Below, in pieces: positions 9,594-15,420 of a stretch of DNA of 15,420 nt (position 1 is the stretch's first letter; the number at the start of each line of letters is the position of its first letter). The DNA is taken from NCBI GenBank assembly GCA_003161515.1, contig PMOH01000350.1:15132-30551 (forward strand). Reading direction: 5' to 3'. The translations under genes and the position numbers were made by a program. The notes beneath the pieces are model-generated. The model was given only the letters and a program-made list of their open reading frames with translations. It made no database searches and had not been told where the DNA came from. Source of the stretch: Deltaproteobacteria bacterium (GTDB lineage Bacteria; Desulfobacterota; Binatia; Binatales; Binataceae).

Positions 9594-9654
9594 AGATGAA
9601 GGTGCGTTGAGATTTCTTTCCTTCGTAACCGCCATCACTTGCAGAAGGATTCAG

Positions 9655-10350
9655 ATGAAAACAAGAAGAGAGTTCGTTGTCGCGCTTGGAGCGGCCACCG
9701 TCTTTGCAGGGTCTCTCCCGCTCGCCGGGTGTAAGGCGCTGGGGGAAAAAGGTGAGGACGTCAGCGCCAACGAAGACCTGATGCGTGAGCACGGCGTGTT
9801 GAGGCGGGCGTTACTGGTTTATTTTCTCGCGGCGCCCAAGCTGCGAACCGATCCGGCCAGCGTTTCTCCCGCTGCGCTCCACAAAACCGCAGTGCTGTTC
9901 CGCCAGTTCGGCGAGGATTATCACGAACGCCGGCTCGAGGAGCCTTTCATCTTCCCCGCGGTCAAGGGAAAGACTGACGAACTTGCGCGCTATGTCGACA
10001 TTCTGCTCGCGCAGCATCGGCGCGGGCGCGAAGTCACGGATTTCATCATGTCGCAGACCGCCGGACAGAAGCTGACAGAATCGCGAGGTTTGCCCGACGC
10101 GTTCGACTCGTTCGTCCTCATGTACCAGCAGCATACCGCGCGCGAAGACACGATCATTTTTCCGGCGTGGCACAAGTCGCTCAGTGAGGGCGATTACGAC
10201 AAGATGGGCGACAAGTTCGAGGACATCGAGCACCAGCAGTTCGGCCATGACGGTTTCGGTGACGCGGTCAAACAGATCGGCCAAATCGAAGCGGAACTCA
10301 ATGTAGCGGACCTCGCCCAGTTCACCGCCGCAGCGCCGCCGAAGGTTTGA
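9655..10350 (+). CDS. Hemerythrin-like (HHE domain) lipoprotein, probably Tat exported
   Basis: This 231-residue protein begins MKTRREFVV, a twin-arginine motif (T-R-R-x-F-V-V), followed by a hydrophobic stretch and a lipobox LPLAGC with Cys26. This suggests Tat export and lipid anchoring in the periplasm. The rest is helical, with histidine/carboxylate pairs expected of a hemerythrin-type di-iron site: H46 after a glutamate, H90 with E94/E95, H121, and H160-x-x-x-E164, plus H193 and H198. Family members bind O2, NO or metal, or act in redox defence; the ligand here is unknown. The ATG at 9655 is preferred over the upstream in-frame start at 9430. It has AGAAGGA about 5 bp upstream and places the signal peptide at the N-terminus. 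It is divergent from ndvB and followed by the tRNA gene on the other strand. Confidence 0.85.
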   Translation: MKTRREFVVALGAATVFAGSLPLAGCKALGEKGEDVSANEDLMREHGVLRRALLVYFLAAPKLRTDPASVSPAALHKTAVLFRQFGEDYHERRLEEPFIFPAVKGKTDELARYVDILLAQHRRGREVTDFIMSQTAGQKLTESRGLPDAFDSFVLMYQQHTAREDTIIFPAWHKSLSEGDYDKMGDKFEDIEHQQFGHDGFGDAVKQIGQIEAELNVADLAQFTAAAPPKV

Positions 10351-10372
10351 TCGCAGTCGTAGAAGAAAAGAA

Positions 10373-10444
10373 TGCCCCGGCCGGGAATCGAACCCGGACC
10401 TGAGGTTCCGGAGACCTCCGTGATGTCCTTTTCACTACCGGGGC
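10373..10444 (-). tRNA. tRNA-Arg, anticodon CCG
   Basis: The reverse complement folds into a full 72-nt cloverleaf. The acceptor stem is GCCCCGG/CCGGGGC, and the D-stem GTGA/TCAC has an 8-nt loop containing GG. The anticodon stem GAGGT/ACCTC holds the loop CTCCGGA, giving anticodon CCG, which reads CGG arginine codons. The variable loop is AGGT, and the T-stem CCGGG/CCCGG carries loop TTCGAAT. The discriminator base is A and no CCA is encoded (the next bases are TTC), so CCA must be added by nucleotidyltransferase. A pyrimidine-rich TTCTTTTCTTCT run directly follows the 3' end and may help termination. No integrase gene or repeat of the tRNA 3' end was seen nearby. Confidence 0.95.
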
Positions 10445-10512
10445 GACGGGTGCGACAGAGGACAGAACTACATCAGCTATACGCGGCGGACAAGGCGGCC
10501 ATCGTTTGATCC

Positions 10513-10532
10513 TTGCCTGCGGAACGCGGCAA
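10513..10532 (+). promoter_or_regulatory. Stem-loop just upstream of the methyltransferase start
   Basis: TTGCC-t-GCG pairs with CGC-GGCAA around a GAA triloop, giving an 8-bp stem with one bulged T, ending 10 nt before the ATG at 10543. It lies where a ribosome-binding site would be expected, and no Shine-Dalgarno sequence is visible. It may affect translation or be incidental. If translation started at the in-frame TTG at 10513, it would be coding. Confidence 0.35.
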
Positions 10533-10542
10533 CATAGTCGCG

Positions 10543-11343
10543 ATGGCGACCGATAGCGGCATCGACTCCGCGCGAATCCTGCGCGAACAATATAAGGACG
10601 GCTCGAATCTGTCGGCGCGAATTCGACTGCATCAGCGCTTCAGCACCAATCGCTACGGCCAGATGCGATGGATCCACGATCGGATTCAGATTCCTGAAAA
10701 CGCGCGCGTGCTCGAGCTCGGCTGCGGCACCGGTCTGCTATGGCGCGGCGCGGTCAAGGTGCCGCCCGGATGGCGCGTCATTCTAACCGACATGTCCGAC
10801 GGAATGCTGCGCGAAACGCGCGCGCACGTTGCGCGCCTCGGGCATTCGTTCGCCTACATGCAGGCCGATGCGCAAGCGATCCCGTTTCGCGACGAATCGT
10901 TCGACGCGGTGATCGCGAATCACATGCTCTATCATGTGCCCGACATCCCGCGCGCGCTCGCCGAGGTCAGGCGCGTGCTCAAGCCATCGGGCTTCTGCTA
11001 CGCGGCCACGATGGGCCGCGCGAACATGAAGGAGATGAACGAGCTCGCGGCGCGGTTCTTTTCGATCGCGCGAATGACGGAATCCACCGAGCGCTTCGGC
11101 CTCGAAAGCGGGGAGGCCTACATGCGCGCGGCCTTCAGCGAGGTAAAGCTCGACCGCTACCCCGACTCGCTAGTGATCACCGAAGCCGCACCGCTGATGG
11201 ACTACATCAACTCGATGCGCGTGCGCCGCAGAATCACCGACGACCAGATCGCCGCCCTGCGCACGCACCTCGAGAACGAAATCGCAACGCACGGCGAAAT
11301 CCGCATGACCAAAGACTCCGGCCTGTTCATTGCGCGGCGCTAG
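10543..11343 (+). CDS. Class I SAM-dependent methyltransferase (Methyltransf_11/25 type)
   Basis: This 266-residue cytoplasmic protein has a Rossmann-type methyltransferase core. Motif I VLELGCGTG (about residues 56-64) binds SAM. The following strand, LTDMSDGM (about 81-88), is the usual post-I acidic site. QADAQAIPFRDESFDAVIANHMLYHV and RRVLKPSGF (about 106-150) match the UbiE/Methyltransf_11 pattern of a D-A-x-x-L/I-P-F motif followed by helix and strand. The acceptor substrate cannot be read from the sequence, and the C-terminal 110 residues are not a recognised domain. The ATG at 10543 is preferred; an in-frame TTG at 10513 would add ten residues. Its TAG stop touches the stop codon of the convergent acetyltransferase gene with no gap. 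No operon partner exists on this strand. Confidence 0.85.
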   Translation: MATDSGIDSARILREQYKDGSNLSARIRLHQRFSTNRYGQMRWIHDRIQIPENARVLELGCGTGLLWRGAVKVPPGWRVILTDMSDGMLRETRAHVARLGHSFAYMQADAQAIPFRDESFDAVIANHMLYHVPDIPRALAEVRRVLKPSGFCYAATMGRANMKEMNELAARFFSIARMTESTERFGLESGEAYMRAAFSEVKLDRYPDSLVITEAAPLMDYINSMRVRRRITDDQIAALRTHLENEIATHGEIRMTKDSGLFIARR

Positions 11344-12210
11344 TCAGTACAGAATCGACGGGATGAACGGGGAGCGGGGCTCGTTGTAGAGGCCGACGCT
11401 CATCAGGGTGTTCAACTGCATCAGGCGCAGGCCATTGCTGTAGCACCATCGGAGCAGCTCGCCGTTGCGCGACGGAATCAGCGGGCCGCATCCGGCGAAC
11501 TCGGTCGCCGCCGAGATAAGCGCCTTGAGCTCGTTGTTCGACTCACCGACCGCGTAGCCCCCGTAGCCGATCGCCGTCGCGTACCCCGTGATACGACCCA
11601 GATGCTCGACGACGTTCGCCGTTCCAGCCTTGATCGCGTCGCGCAATTCGCGGCCGCGTTCGTGTCCATGCGCTGCGAAATGGAGCCGGTCGCATGCGGC
11701 GACGTCGGCGTCGGTAGCGACACGAACGTTGTAGCCCGGGATTGTCTCTTTGATCGGCGATCCGATCATCACCGACAAATGCTCGCGAGTCTCAAAGCCG
11801 AGCTTCGTGTACAAGCTAAACGAGCGGCTGTGATAGGCGACCTGCACCAGACGCACTCCGGGCATCCGATGCTGAGCGACACGGTCGAGCATGTGCTGCA
11901 TCATCGCGCGTCCCGCGCCGCTGTTCTGCACCTCGGGATCGACACTGATTGGCCCGATTCCGGCGATTGGTGCGCGCTCGTCCTGGAAGTTGCTGCCGGC
12001 GACGCGCCCGTCCACTTCGACGGCGATTCCGTAAAAGCCGGGATTCGAGATCATGGAGGTGAGCACGCCGACCGCGGCATCGAGCGACGGGAATTCGCGT
12101 GGAAAGCTGTGCTCTTCCGCAATCGCACCGAACGCGCGATAACAAATATCGCCGAGAACGTCGATGTCCTCGCGCGTAGCTCGTCGAATCTTGGTATTCG
12201 CTGGCGCCAT
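11344..12210 (-). CDS. GNAT family N-acetyltransferase with C-terminal second acyltransferase-like domain
   Basis: This 288-residue protein begins with a GNAT domain at about residues 6-150. The acetyl-CoA binding core is visible as IGPISVDPEVQNSGAGRAMM (beta-4/helix-3, with Q-N-S-G-A-G as the pyrophosphate loop), followed by a Y-x-x-x-S-F-x-x-Y-x-x-L-G-F motif. The C-terminal half (about 160-288), with GYATAIGYGGYAVGES and GCGPLIPSRNGELL, resembles the second domain of YitH-like double GNAT proteins. The acceptor is unknown. The ATG at 12210 is 2 bp after the stop of the phosphatase gene, so the two are probably co-transcribed and translationally coupled. No strong Shine-Dalgarno sequence is seen. 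Confidence 0.82.
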   Translation of the reverse strand: MAPANTKIRRATREDIDVLGDICYRAFGAIAEEHSFPREFPSLDAAVGVLTSMISNPGFYGIAVEVDGRVAGSNFQDERAPIAGIGPISVDPEVQNSGAGRAMMQHMLDRVAQHRMPGVRLVQVAYHSRSFSLYTKLGFETREHLSVMIGSPIKETIPGYNVRVATDADVAACDRLHFAAHGHERGRELRDAIKAGTANVVEHLGRITGYATAIGYGGYAVGESNNELKALISAATEFAGCGPLIPSRNGELLRWCYSNGLRLMQLNTLMSVGLYNEPRSPFIPSILY

Positions 12211-12212
12211 GG

Positions 12213-13046
12213 TTATGCCGAGGCCTTCGTCTCGCGCAGCATTTCGGCGTGCCGGCGGTCTGCTTCGGGGCGCGTCTGCGCGATTACCTCGACCAGCTCG
12301 TCATGAAGCCGCCCGTTAGTCGCCACGATGTTCGCGCCGCCCAGATCGAGCGCGGAACCGTCCATGTTGGTTACTTTGCCGCGCGCTTCCTCGACGATTA
12401 ACGAGCCGGCCGCCACGTCCCAGGCACGGAGCCCGAACTCCCAGAATCCGTCGGTACGTCCACTCGCGACGTAAGCGAGATCGAGCGCCGCTGAACCCGT
12501 GCGGCGCACGCCTTGCGATCGCGTCATCAGCTCTTCCCAGAAACATAGGTAAAAGCGCCGGCGCTCGCGCCGGTCGTAGGCGAATCCGGTGCAAAGCAGA
12601 CTGGCGCCGAGATTTGGGGTCGAGCTCACGTGAATCGGCTTGCCGTTTAGGCGCGCGCCCTGTCCGCGGTGCGCGATGAAGCATTCTTTTTTCAGCGCGT
12701 CGAACACCACGCCGAACTGCACGCGGCCGCGCCGCTCGTACGCGATCGACACGCAGAACTGCGGATAGCCGTGCGCGAAGTTGGTGGTGCCGTCGAGCGG
12801 ATCGATGATCCATCGATGGTCGCTTTGATGCACGCTCGCGCCGCTCTCCTCGGCGAGGATCGCGTGGGTGGGAAATGCGCGGTGGATGACCTCAATGATC
12901 GCCGCTTCCGATTCGCGGTCAGCCTCGGTGACGAGATCGATCGAGTTCGACTTGCGATTGATGGTTATTCTGCTGAGTCGTTTGAGATGAATTCTGCCGG
13001 CGGCACGCGCGGCGCGGAGCGCAACCTGTTCGATTTCATTTATCAC
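12213..13046 (-). CDS. suhB: Inositol monophosphatase family protein (SuhB-like)
   Basis: This 277-residue Mg-dependent, Li-sensitive-type phosphatase would hydrolyse inositol-1-phosphate or related sugar phosphates. The metal site is intact: E66/E67 in LAEESG, the signature DPLDGTTNF at 82-90 (D82 and D85 are metal ligands), and the WDVAAG motif at 209-214 with D210. Length matches the family (about 260-280). The first codon is GTG; no Shine-Dalgarno sequence is visible and the upstream bases are pyrimidine-rich, so the start is less certain than the product. It is first in a two-gene unit with the GNAT gene. CysQ-like or histidinol-phosphatase specificity is possible, as the family is not resolved by motifs alone. 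Confidence 0.88.
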   Translation of the reverse strand: MINEIEQVALRAARAAGRIHLKRLSRITINRKSNSIDLVTEADRESEAAIIEVIHRAFPTHAILAEESGASVHQSDHRWIIDPLDGTTNFAHGYPQFCVSIAYERRGRVQFGVVFDALKKECFIAHRGQGARLNGKPIHVSSTPNLGASLLCTGFAYDRRERRRFYLCFWEELMTRSQGVRRTGSAALDLAYVASGRTDGFWEFGLRAWDVAAGSLIVEEARGKVTNMDGSALDLGGANIVATNGRLHDELVEVIAQTRPEADRRHAEMLRETKASA

Positions 13047-13145
13047 GGTAAAGGAAAGTATTACTCGCGAGCCGAAGCGTCCAGCGCGAAGCGCAGATCA
13101 ATCGACAACGCGTGATTTTTCTTCGCGTTTGGACGATTTCCTTAA

Positions 13146-13209
13146 CCTCTACTTGTCCGAGGAGAGGTCGGCGCGAGCCGAAGGCGAGCGACGGGAGAGG
13201 TGCAACGCC
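13146..13209 (+). repeat. Inverted repeat arm 1 (64 bp)
   Basis: The arm starts CCTCTACTTGTCCGAGGAG and ends GGGAGAGGTGCAACGCC. Its reverse complement recurs at 13300-13366: the outer 22 bp match at 21 positions and the inner 17 bp at 16, with a diverged GC-rich middle. The pattern CCTCT...AGAGG makes the arm itself foldable. A REP-like or MITE-end element would look like this; only these two copies are in view. Confidence 0.6.
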
Positions 13210-13299
13210 GGCAAACGCAACACGCTTAGTTGTGCTGCTGTCGGGCCGGACTAGTGTCTCCGCATTGCGACTAGACGAGTCGACGCGGATGAACTGTCT

Positions 13300-13366
13300 G
13301 GCGTTGTACCTCTCCCGGCGACACCGCTTCGCGGCTTACGACGACCTCTCCTCGGACAAGGAGAGG
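13300..13366 (-). repeat. Inverted repeat arm 2 (67 bp)
   Basis: This is the partner of the arm at 13146-13209. On the minus strand it starts CCTCTCC-TTGTCCGA-GGAGAGG, a perfect 7-bp stem with an 8-nt loop, and ends GGGAGAGGTACAACGCC. It begins 8 bp downstream of the ABC1 gene stop codon, so the first hairpin may also help end that transcript, though no T-run follows. Confidence 0.6.
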
Positions 13367-13374
13367 ATAGGATT

Positions 13375-14796
13375 TTACTTGCCGGCAGGAGTATTCGCGG
13401 CGGCGTCGGATGAGGCGGCGGGTGGCAGCGCCATCATCAGGCGTTGCGCGTACGGCATGATCGTCGTGAAAAGATTGACTTGCGAGTCGAGCGATTTGCC
13501 CAGTCCGCTCAATAGACCCATCATGCGGCCGACCAGCAGAACGTCGGCGGGAACTTCGACGACAGGATTCGCGCGGATCGCGCGCGGGAGTTCTTCGTTG
13601 AACTGCTCGATAAGGTCCTTGTCGGCGTACGCCTTGTTCGACTTGACGGTGCTGCCGAGAAACAGATCGGCGAACGCCAGCAGCGTGTCGGGATTGCCGT
13701 TGCGCGTGCGAAAGCCGAGTTCATGGAACGCGGCGATGATTCCGTCGCGATTCGCGGTGAGGATCGAAAACGTCAGCCGCACGATGCCGTCGCGGAACGT
13801 AGGCGGGAAATCCTTGGCCAGGCCGAAGTCCAGCAGCACGATTTTCGGACCGGGTTGAACGAGAATATTGCCGGGATGTGGATCGGCATGAAAAAAGCCG
13901 TCGCGCAAAACCTGGTCACAGAAAATCTCGACCAGCTTCTGCGCGACGAGATGCTTGTCGATACCCGCACGCTCGAGCGCGGCGACATCGGTGACCTTGA
14001 TACCCTCGAGCAGCTCCATCGTGAGCACGCGCCGCGTGGTGAATTCGCGATAGACCTCAGGCACGATGACGTTGAGATCGGCGGCGAAGTTCGCGCGCAT
14101 CGTGGCCGAGTTGTCGGCCTCGTGAATGAAGTCCAACTCCATCGGGATATACTTGAGCGCCTCGCGCATCAGGACCCGATAGTCGAAGTCGCGCTCGAGC
14201 TTCGCCAGCCAGTAGAGCACCGTGGTCATGTTGCGGAGATCGGCGCGCACGATGCCGTCGATTCCGGGATACTGCACCTTCACCGCACATCGTCGGCCGT
14301 CATGAAGCCGCGCCTGATGCACCTGCGCGAGCGACGCCGAGGCCAATGGCACCGGATCGAATTCCGCGTAAACCTCGTCGAGCGGGCGGCGGAGTTCGCG
14401 CTCGACCTGATTGCGGATCATCGCAAACGGACGCGGCGGAACGCGATCGTGCAAGCCCGACAGCGTCGAGACCCATTCGTCAGGGAGCACGTCGGCGCGA
14501 GTCGCGATGAACTGACATGCCTTGATCAGCAGACCCTCGAGGCGAAGCGCTGTGCGATTTAGTGCTTGAGCGGCGCGAAGGTCCTGACGCCGGTACAATT
14601 CGTTCTTGTTGCTATCGTCGATGAAGCGAGTCCAGAGCTGCGTGCCTTTGTAACCGACATACACATACGCCGCGAGCCATACGACGTTGGAAAAGCGCCA
14701 CGCGCGGGTCGCGAGGCCGGGCTCGGGCACGTCGGCGGGAAAGTCGAAGCTGCGGTCGAGGTTCAGATTGCTCATGCGAAGAATTCGGACATTCAA
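13375..14796 (-). CDS. AarF/ABC1/UbiB kinase-like family protein
   Basis: This 473-residue protein has the atypical kinase motifs of the family. SASLAQVH (153-160) is the Ala-rich loop replacing the P-loop. AVKV contains K173. ELDFIHEADN (220-229) is the family's conserved acidic motif. HADPHPGN (303-310) is the catalytic loop, and DFG (323-325) binds metal. The KxGQ motif appears as KACQ (92-95), with Cys in place of Gly. A weak hydrophobic segment is near residues 36-50. Relatives (UbiB, Coq8) are membrane-associated ATPases that support quinone or lipid metabolism, but no quinone gene lies nearby, so the role is open. Start: ATG at 14796, or ATG at 14775 (residue 8); neither has a good Shine-Dalgarno sequence. 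It is transcribed alone and divergently from the RNA/MFS region. Confidence 0.88.
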   Translation of the reverse strand: MNVRILRMSNLNLDRSFDFPADVPEPGLATRAWRFSNVVWLAAYVYVGYKGTQLWTRFIDDSNKNELYRRQDLRAAQALNRTALRLEGLLIKACQFIATRADVLPDEWVSTLSGLHDRVPPRPFAMIRNQVERELRRPLDEVYAEFDPVPLASASLAQVHQARLHDGRRCAVKVQYPGIDGIVRADLRNMTTVLYWLAKLERDFDYRVLMREALKYIPMELDFIHEADNSATMRANFAADLNVIVPEVYREFTTRRVLTMELLEGIKVTDVAALERAGIDKHLVAQKLVEIFCDQVLRDGFFHADPHPGNILVQPGPKIVLLDFGLAKDFPPTFRDGIVRLTFSILTANRDGIIAAFHELGFRTRNGNPDTLLAFADLFLGSTVKSNKAYADKDLIEQFNEELPRAIRANPVVEVPADVLLVGRMMGLLSGLGKSLDSQVNLFTTIMPYAQRLMMALPPAASSDAAANTPAGK

Positions 14797-14858
14797 ATGC
14801 TACGTGATGCGAGCAATTCTGAGAACCGAACAGCCTGTTATGCTTCCCTACAACGCGC

Positions 14859-14886
14859 TTGACTGAAAGGCAGCCACTCGAATAAT
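14859..14886 (+). promoter_or_regulatory. Sigma-70-like promoter in the divergent spacer
   Basis: TTGACT (14859-14864), a 16-bp spacer and AATAAT (14881-14886) match five of six consensus bases at both hexamers, making this the best promoter candidate found in the window. The transcript would start near 14893 and meet the terminator at 14980-15020 after about 125 nt. It could feed a small RNA or an attenuated MFS mRNA. Confidence 0.5.
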
Positions 14887-14892
14887 CTATGC

Positions 14893-15020
14893 AACATGAA
14901 GCCGAGTCGTAATGTACGTCGAGTCCCCAATTCAATTAAGGTCCTCCTGAATTGAGACGGACATTGATACTTGGCTCTAAAAAGCCCCGGGCGCTTGCGA
15001 GCCCCGGGGCTTTTGCTTTT
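14893..15020 (+). ncRNA. Candidate small RNA or MFS leader RNA
   Basis: No protein gene is supported here, but the block has a promoter at its 5' side, an internal hairpin (14932-14955) and a textbook intrinsic terminator at its 3' end. The hairpin pairs TCAATT-a-AGG with CCT-g-AATTGA around a TCCT loop, exposing a UCCUCC stretch complementary to a Shine-Dalgarno sequence. Anti-Shine-Dalgarno loops are known in some trans-acting small RNAs, so such a role is possible. A 19-codon frame with ATG at 14896 lies inside but has no ribosome-binding site. It matches no RNA family I recognise, and its existence is inferred from signals only. Confidence 0.35.
14980..15020 (+). terminator. Strong intrinsic terminator, potentially bidirectional
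   Basis: AAAAGCCCCGGG (14980-14991) pairs perfectly with CCCGGGGCTTTT (15003-15014), a 12-bp stem. GCT/AGC can extend it inside to a TGCG tetraloop, with one bulged C. A T-rich tail (TTTTGCTTTT) follows on the plus strand and an A-run precedes it, so it could also stop minus-strand transcripts. It lies 35 bp upstream of the MFS start codon, with no plus-strand protein gene ahead of it. Confidence 0.85.
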
Positions 15021-15055
15021 GGCGCCGATAACTGGGTGGGTAAATTTCGGTGGAA

Positions 15056-15420
15056 ATGGCACGACCACACGCTCCGACGATTCGCGATATCATTCGCCGA
15101 TACTACACGGTATGGGGCATGTACTCGTTCGCCGGCGGATTCCTGTTCGGCGTCTATCCGATTTTCCTGCACTCGCGCGGGCTCAACCAGTTCCAGATAA
15201 ACAGCGTCCTCGCGACGTACTTCCTCGTCCTATTTCTGACCGACGTGCCGACCGGCGCGTTCGCCGACTTGCTCGGCCGGCGTCGCTCATTCGTGCTGGG
15301 CGCGTTCCTCCGCGTCTCCGCATTCCTGCTCTATTTCGTGGCGCATCACTACTACGTCTTCATCATCGCTGAGAGCATCGACGGAATCGGCACGACCTTC
15401 GGCAACGGCGCGATTGACGC
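15056..15420 (+). CDS. Major facilitator superfamily transporter, N-terminal part (truncated by window end)
   Basis: From the ATG at 15056 an open frame runs off the window after 121 complete codons, starting MARPHAPTIRDIIRRYYTVW. Hydrophobic helices are visible at about residues 20-38, 48-66 and 79-96. The loop between helices 2 and 3 carries GAFADLLGRRR (68-78), the MFS motif A pattern G-x-x-x-D-x-x-G-R-R, followed by a third and fourth helix region with ESIDGIGTTFGNG. It would be an inner-membrane secondary transporter, and the substrate is unknown. GGTGGA just before the ATG is a close-spaced, imperfect ribosome-binding site. A weak promoter-like pair (TTGGCG, 16 bp, TAAATT ending near 15045) lies between the terminator and the start; otherwise expression would need read-through of the terminator. 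Confidence 0.82.
   Translation, partial: MARPHAPTIRDIIRRYYTVWGMYSFAGGFLFGVYPIFLHSRGLNQFQINSVLATYFLVLFLTDVPTGAFADLLGRRRSFVLGAFLRVSAFLLYFVAHHYYVFIIAESIDGIGTTFGNGAID

Larger units (their letters stand above)
9347..9654. other. Divergent intergenic region between ndvB and the HHE gene
   Basis: This 308-bp spacer has to hold the control signals for both divergent genes. It contains an extended -10-like element for the minus strand, an 8-bp inverted repeat next to it, and a weak plus-strand promoter-like pair, each listed separately. An open plus-strand frame runs through part of it into the HHE gene, but the lipoprotein signal peptide fixes the HHE start at 9655, so that frame is taken as non-coding. 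No RNA gene was recognised. Confidence 0.6.
13047..13374. other. Intergenic region holding an inverted repeat pair
   Basis: This 328-bp gap lies between the stop of the ABC1 gene and the start of the phosphatase gene, both on the minus strand. It is dominated by two inverted repeat arms (13146-13209 and 13300-13366) with a 90-bp unrelated centre. The 100 bp next to the phosphatase start would have to hold its promoter, but no clear one is visible; a TAATACT-like -10 precedes the GTG closely. Open frames crossing it are antisense to neighbouring genes and are not taken as genes. Confidence 0.55.

Noticed and set aside
9430..9654. N-terminal extension of the HHE protein to 9430
   Set aside because: The added 75 residues are basic and low complexity, and would bury the Tat/lipobox signal that starts at 9655, which also has a good ribosome-binding site.
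10373..10444. tRNA-Arg as an integration site for a mobile element
   Set aside because: No integrase gene, no repeat of the tRNA 3' end and no change of base composition were seen on either side.
13112..13858. Plus-strand 248-codon frame across the inverted repeats
   Set aside because: It runs through both repeat arms and then antisense through the ABC1 gene, with no domain visible.
14612..14935. Minus-strand 107-codon frame with TTG start and a well-placed AGGAGG upstream
   Set aside because: The Shine-Dalgarno match is striking (7-bp spacing), but the frame is out of phase with the ABC1 gene it runs into, is rich in Cys/His/Ser, and has no recognisable family. The AGGAGG is also one side of the hairpin at 14932-14955, which gives another reason for its presence.
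14896..14955. 19-codon plus-strand frame as a leader peptide for attenuation
   Set aside because: It has no ribosome-binding site, would begin about 3 nt from the predicted transcript start, and shows no run of regulatory codons.
14952..15372. Plus-strand frames at 14952-15200 and 14971-15372
   Set aside because: They cross the terminator hairpin and overlap the MFS gene in other frames. The frame from 15056 has clear transmembrane helices and MFS motif A.
1..15420. CRISPR array, transposase, toxin-antitoxin or defence system
   Set aside because: No regularly spaced direct repeats, transposase motifs, or paired small toxin/antitoxin genes were found on either strand.

Overview
The window is about 15.4 kb of high-GC bacterial chromosome, roughly 60% or more by eye, with strong G/C preference at third codon positions. 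There is no phage, plasmid, insertion sequence or CRISPR signature. The gene set (a membrane-bound cyclic beta-1,2-glucan synthase, a Tat-type lipoprotein signal, a chromosomal tRNA without an encoded CCA end, an AarF/ABC1 kinase-like protein) points to a Gram-negative, probably soil or environmental organism. An uncultured proteobacterial or deltaproteobacterial-grade lineage such as Binatota would fit, but no marker gene here fixes the taxonomy.

Layout. Positions 1-60 carry the 3' end of an unrecognised plus-strand gene. A repeat-like spacer leads to a small DoxX-family membrane protein (211-621). It converges, with 4 bp between stop codons, on a giant minus-strand gene (626-9346) for a 2906-residue NdvB/ChvB-type cyclic beta-1,2-glucan synthase, which fills over half the window. 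A 308-bp divergent spacer with candidate promoters follows, then a plus-strand hemerythrin-like (HHE) lipoprotein (9655-10350), a minus-strand tRNA-Arg(CCG) (10373-10444) and a plus-strand SAM-dependent methyltransferase (10543-11343). The methyltransferase stop codon directly abuts the stop of a minus-strand two-gene unit: an inositol-monophosphatase-family protein (13046-12213) followed after 2 bp by a double-domain GNAT acetyltransferase (12210-11344). Upstream of that unit, a 328-bp spacer holds a pair of inverted approximately 65-bp repeats. Beyond it lies a minus-strand AarF/ABC1 kinase-like gene (14796-13375). The last segment has a divergent spacer with a good sigma-70-like promoter, a hairpin carrying UCCUCC and a very strong intrinsic terminator. 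The truncated start of an MFS transporter (15056 to the window edge) completes it.

How it works together. The genes do not form one pathway. They are short independent units: periplasmic or envelope glucan synthesis (cyclic glucan synthase), redox or metal/oxygen-linked exported protein (HHE), small-molecule modification (methyltransferase, GNAT, phosphatase), and quinone/lipid-linked kinase-like function (ABC1). The most interesting non-coding structure is the 14859-15020 block. It has the anatomy of a roughly 125-nt small RNA or a transcription-attenuating leader for the MFS gene. No complete novel defence or mobile system was found.
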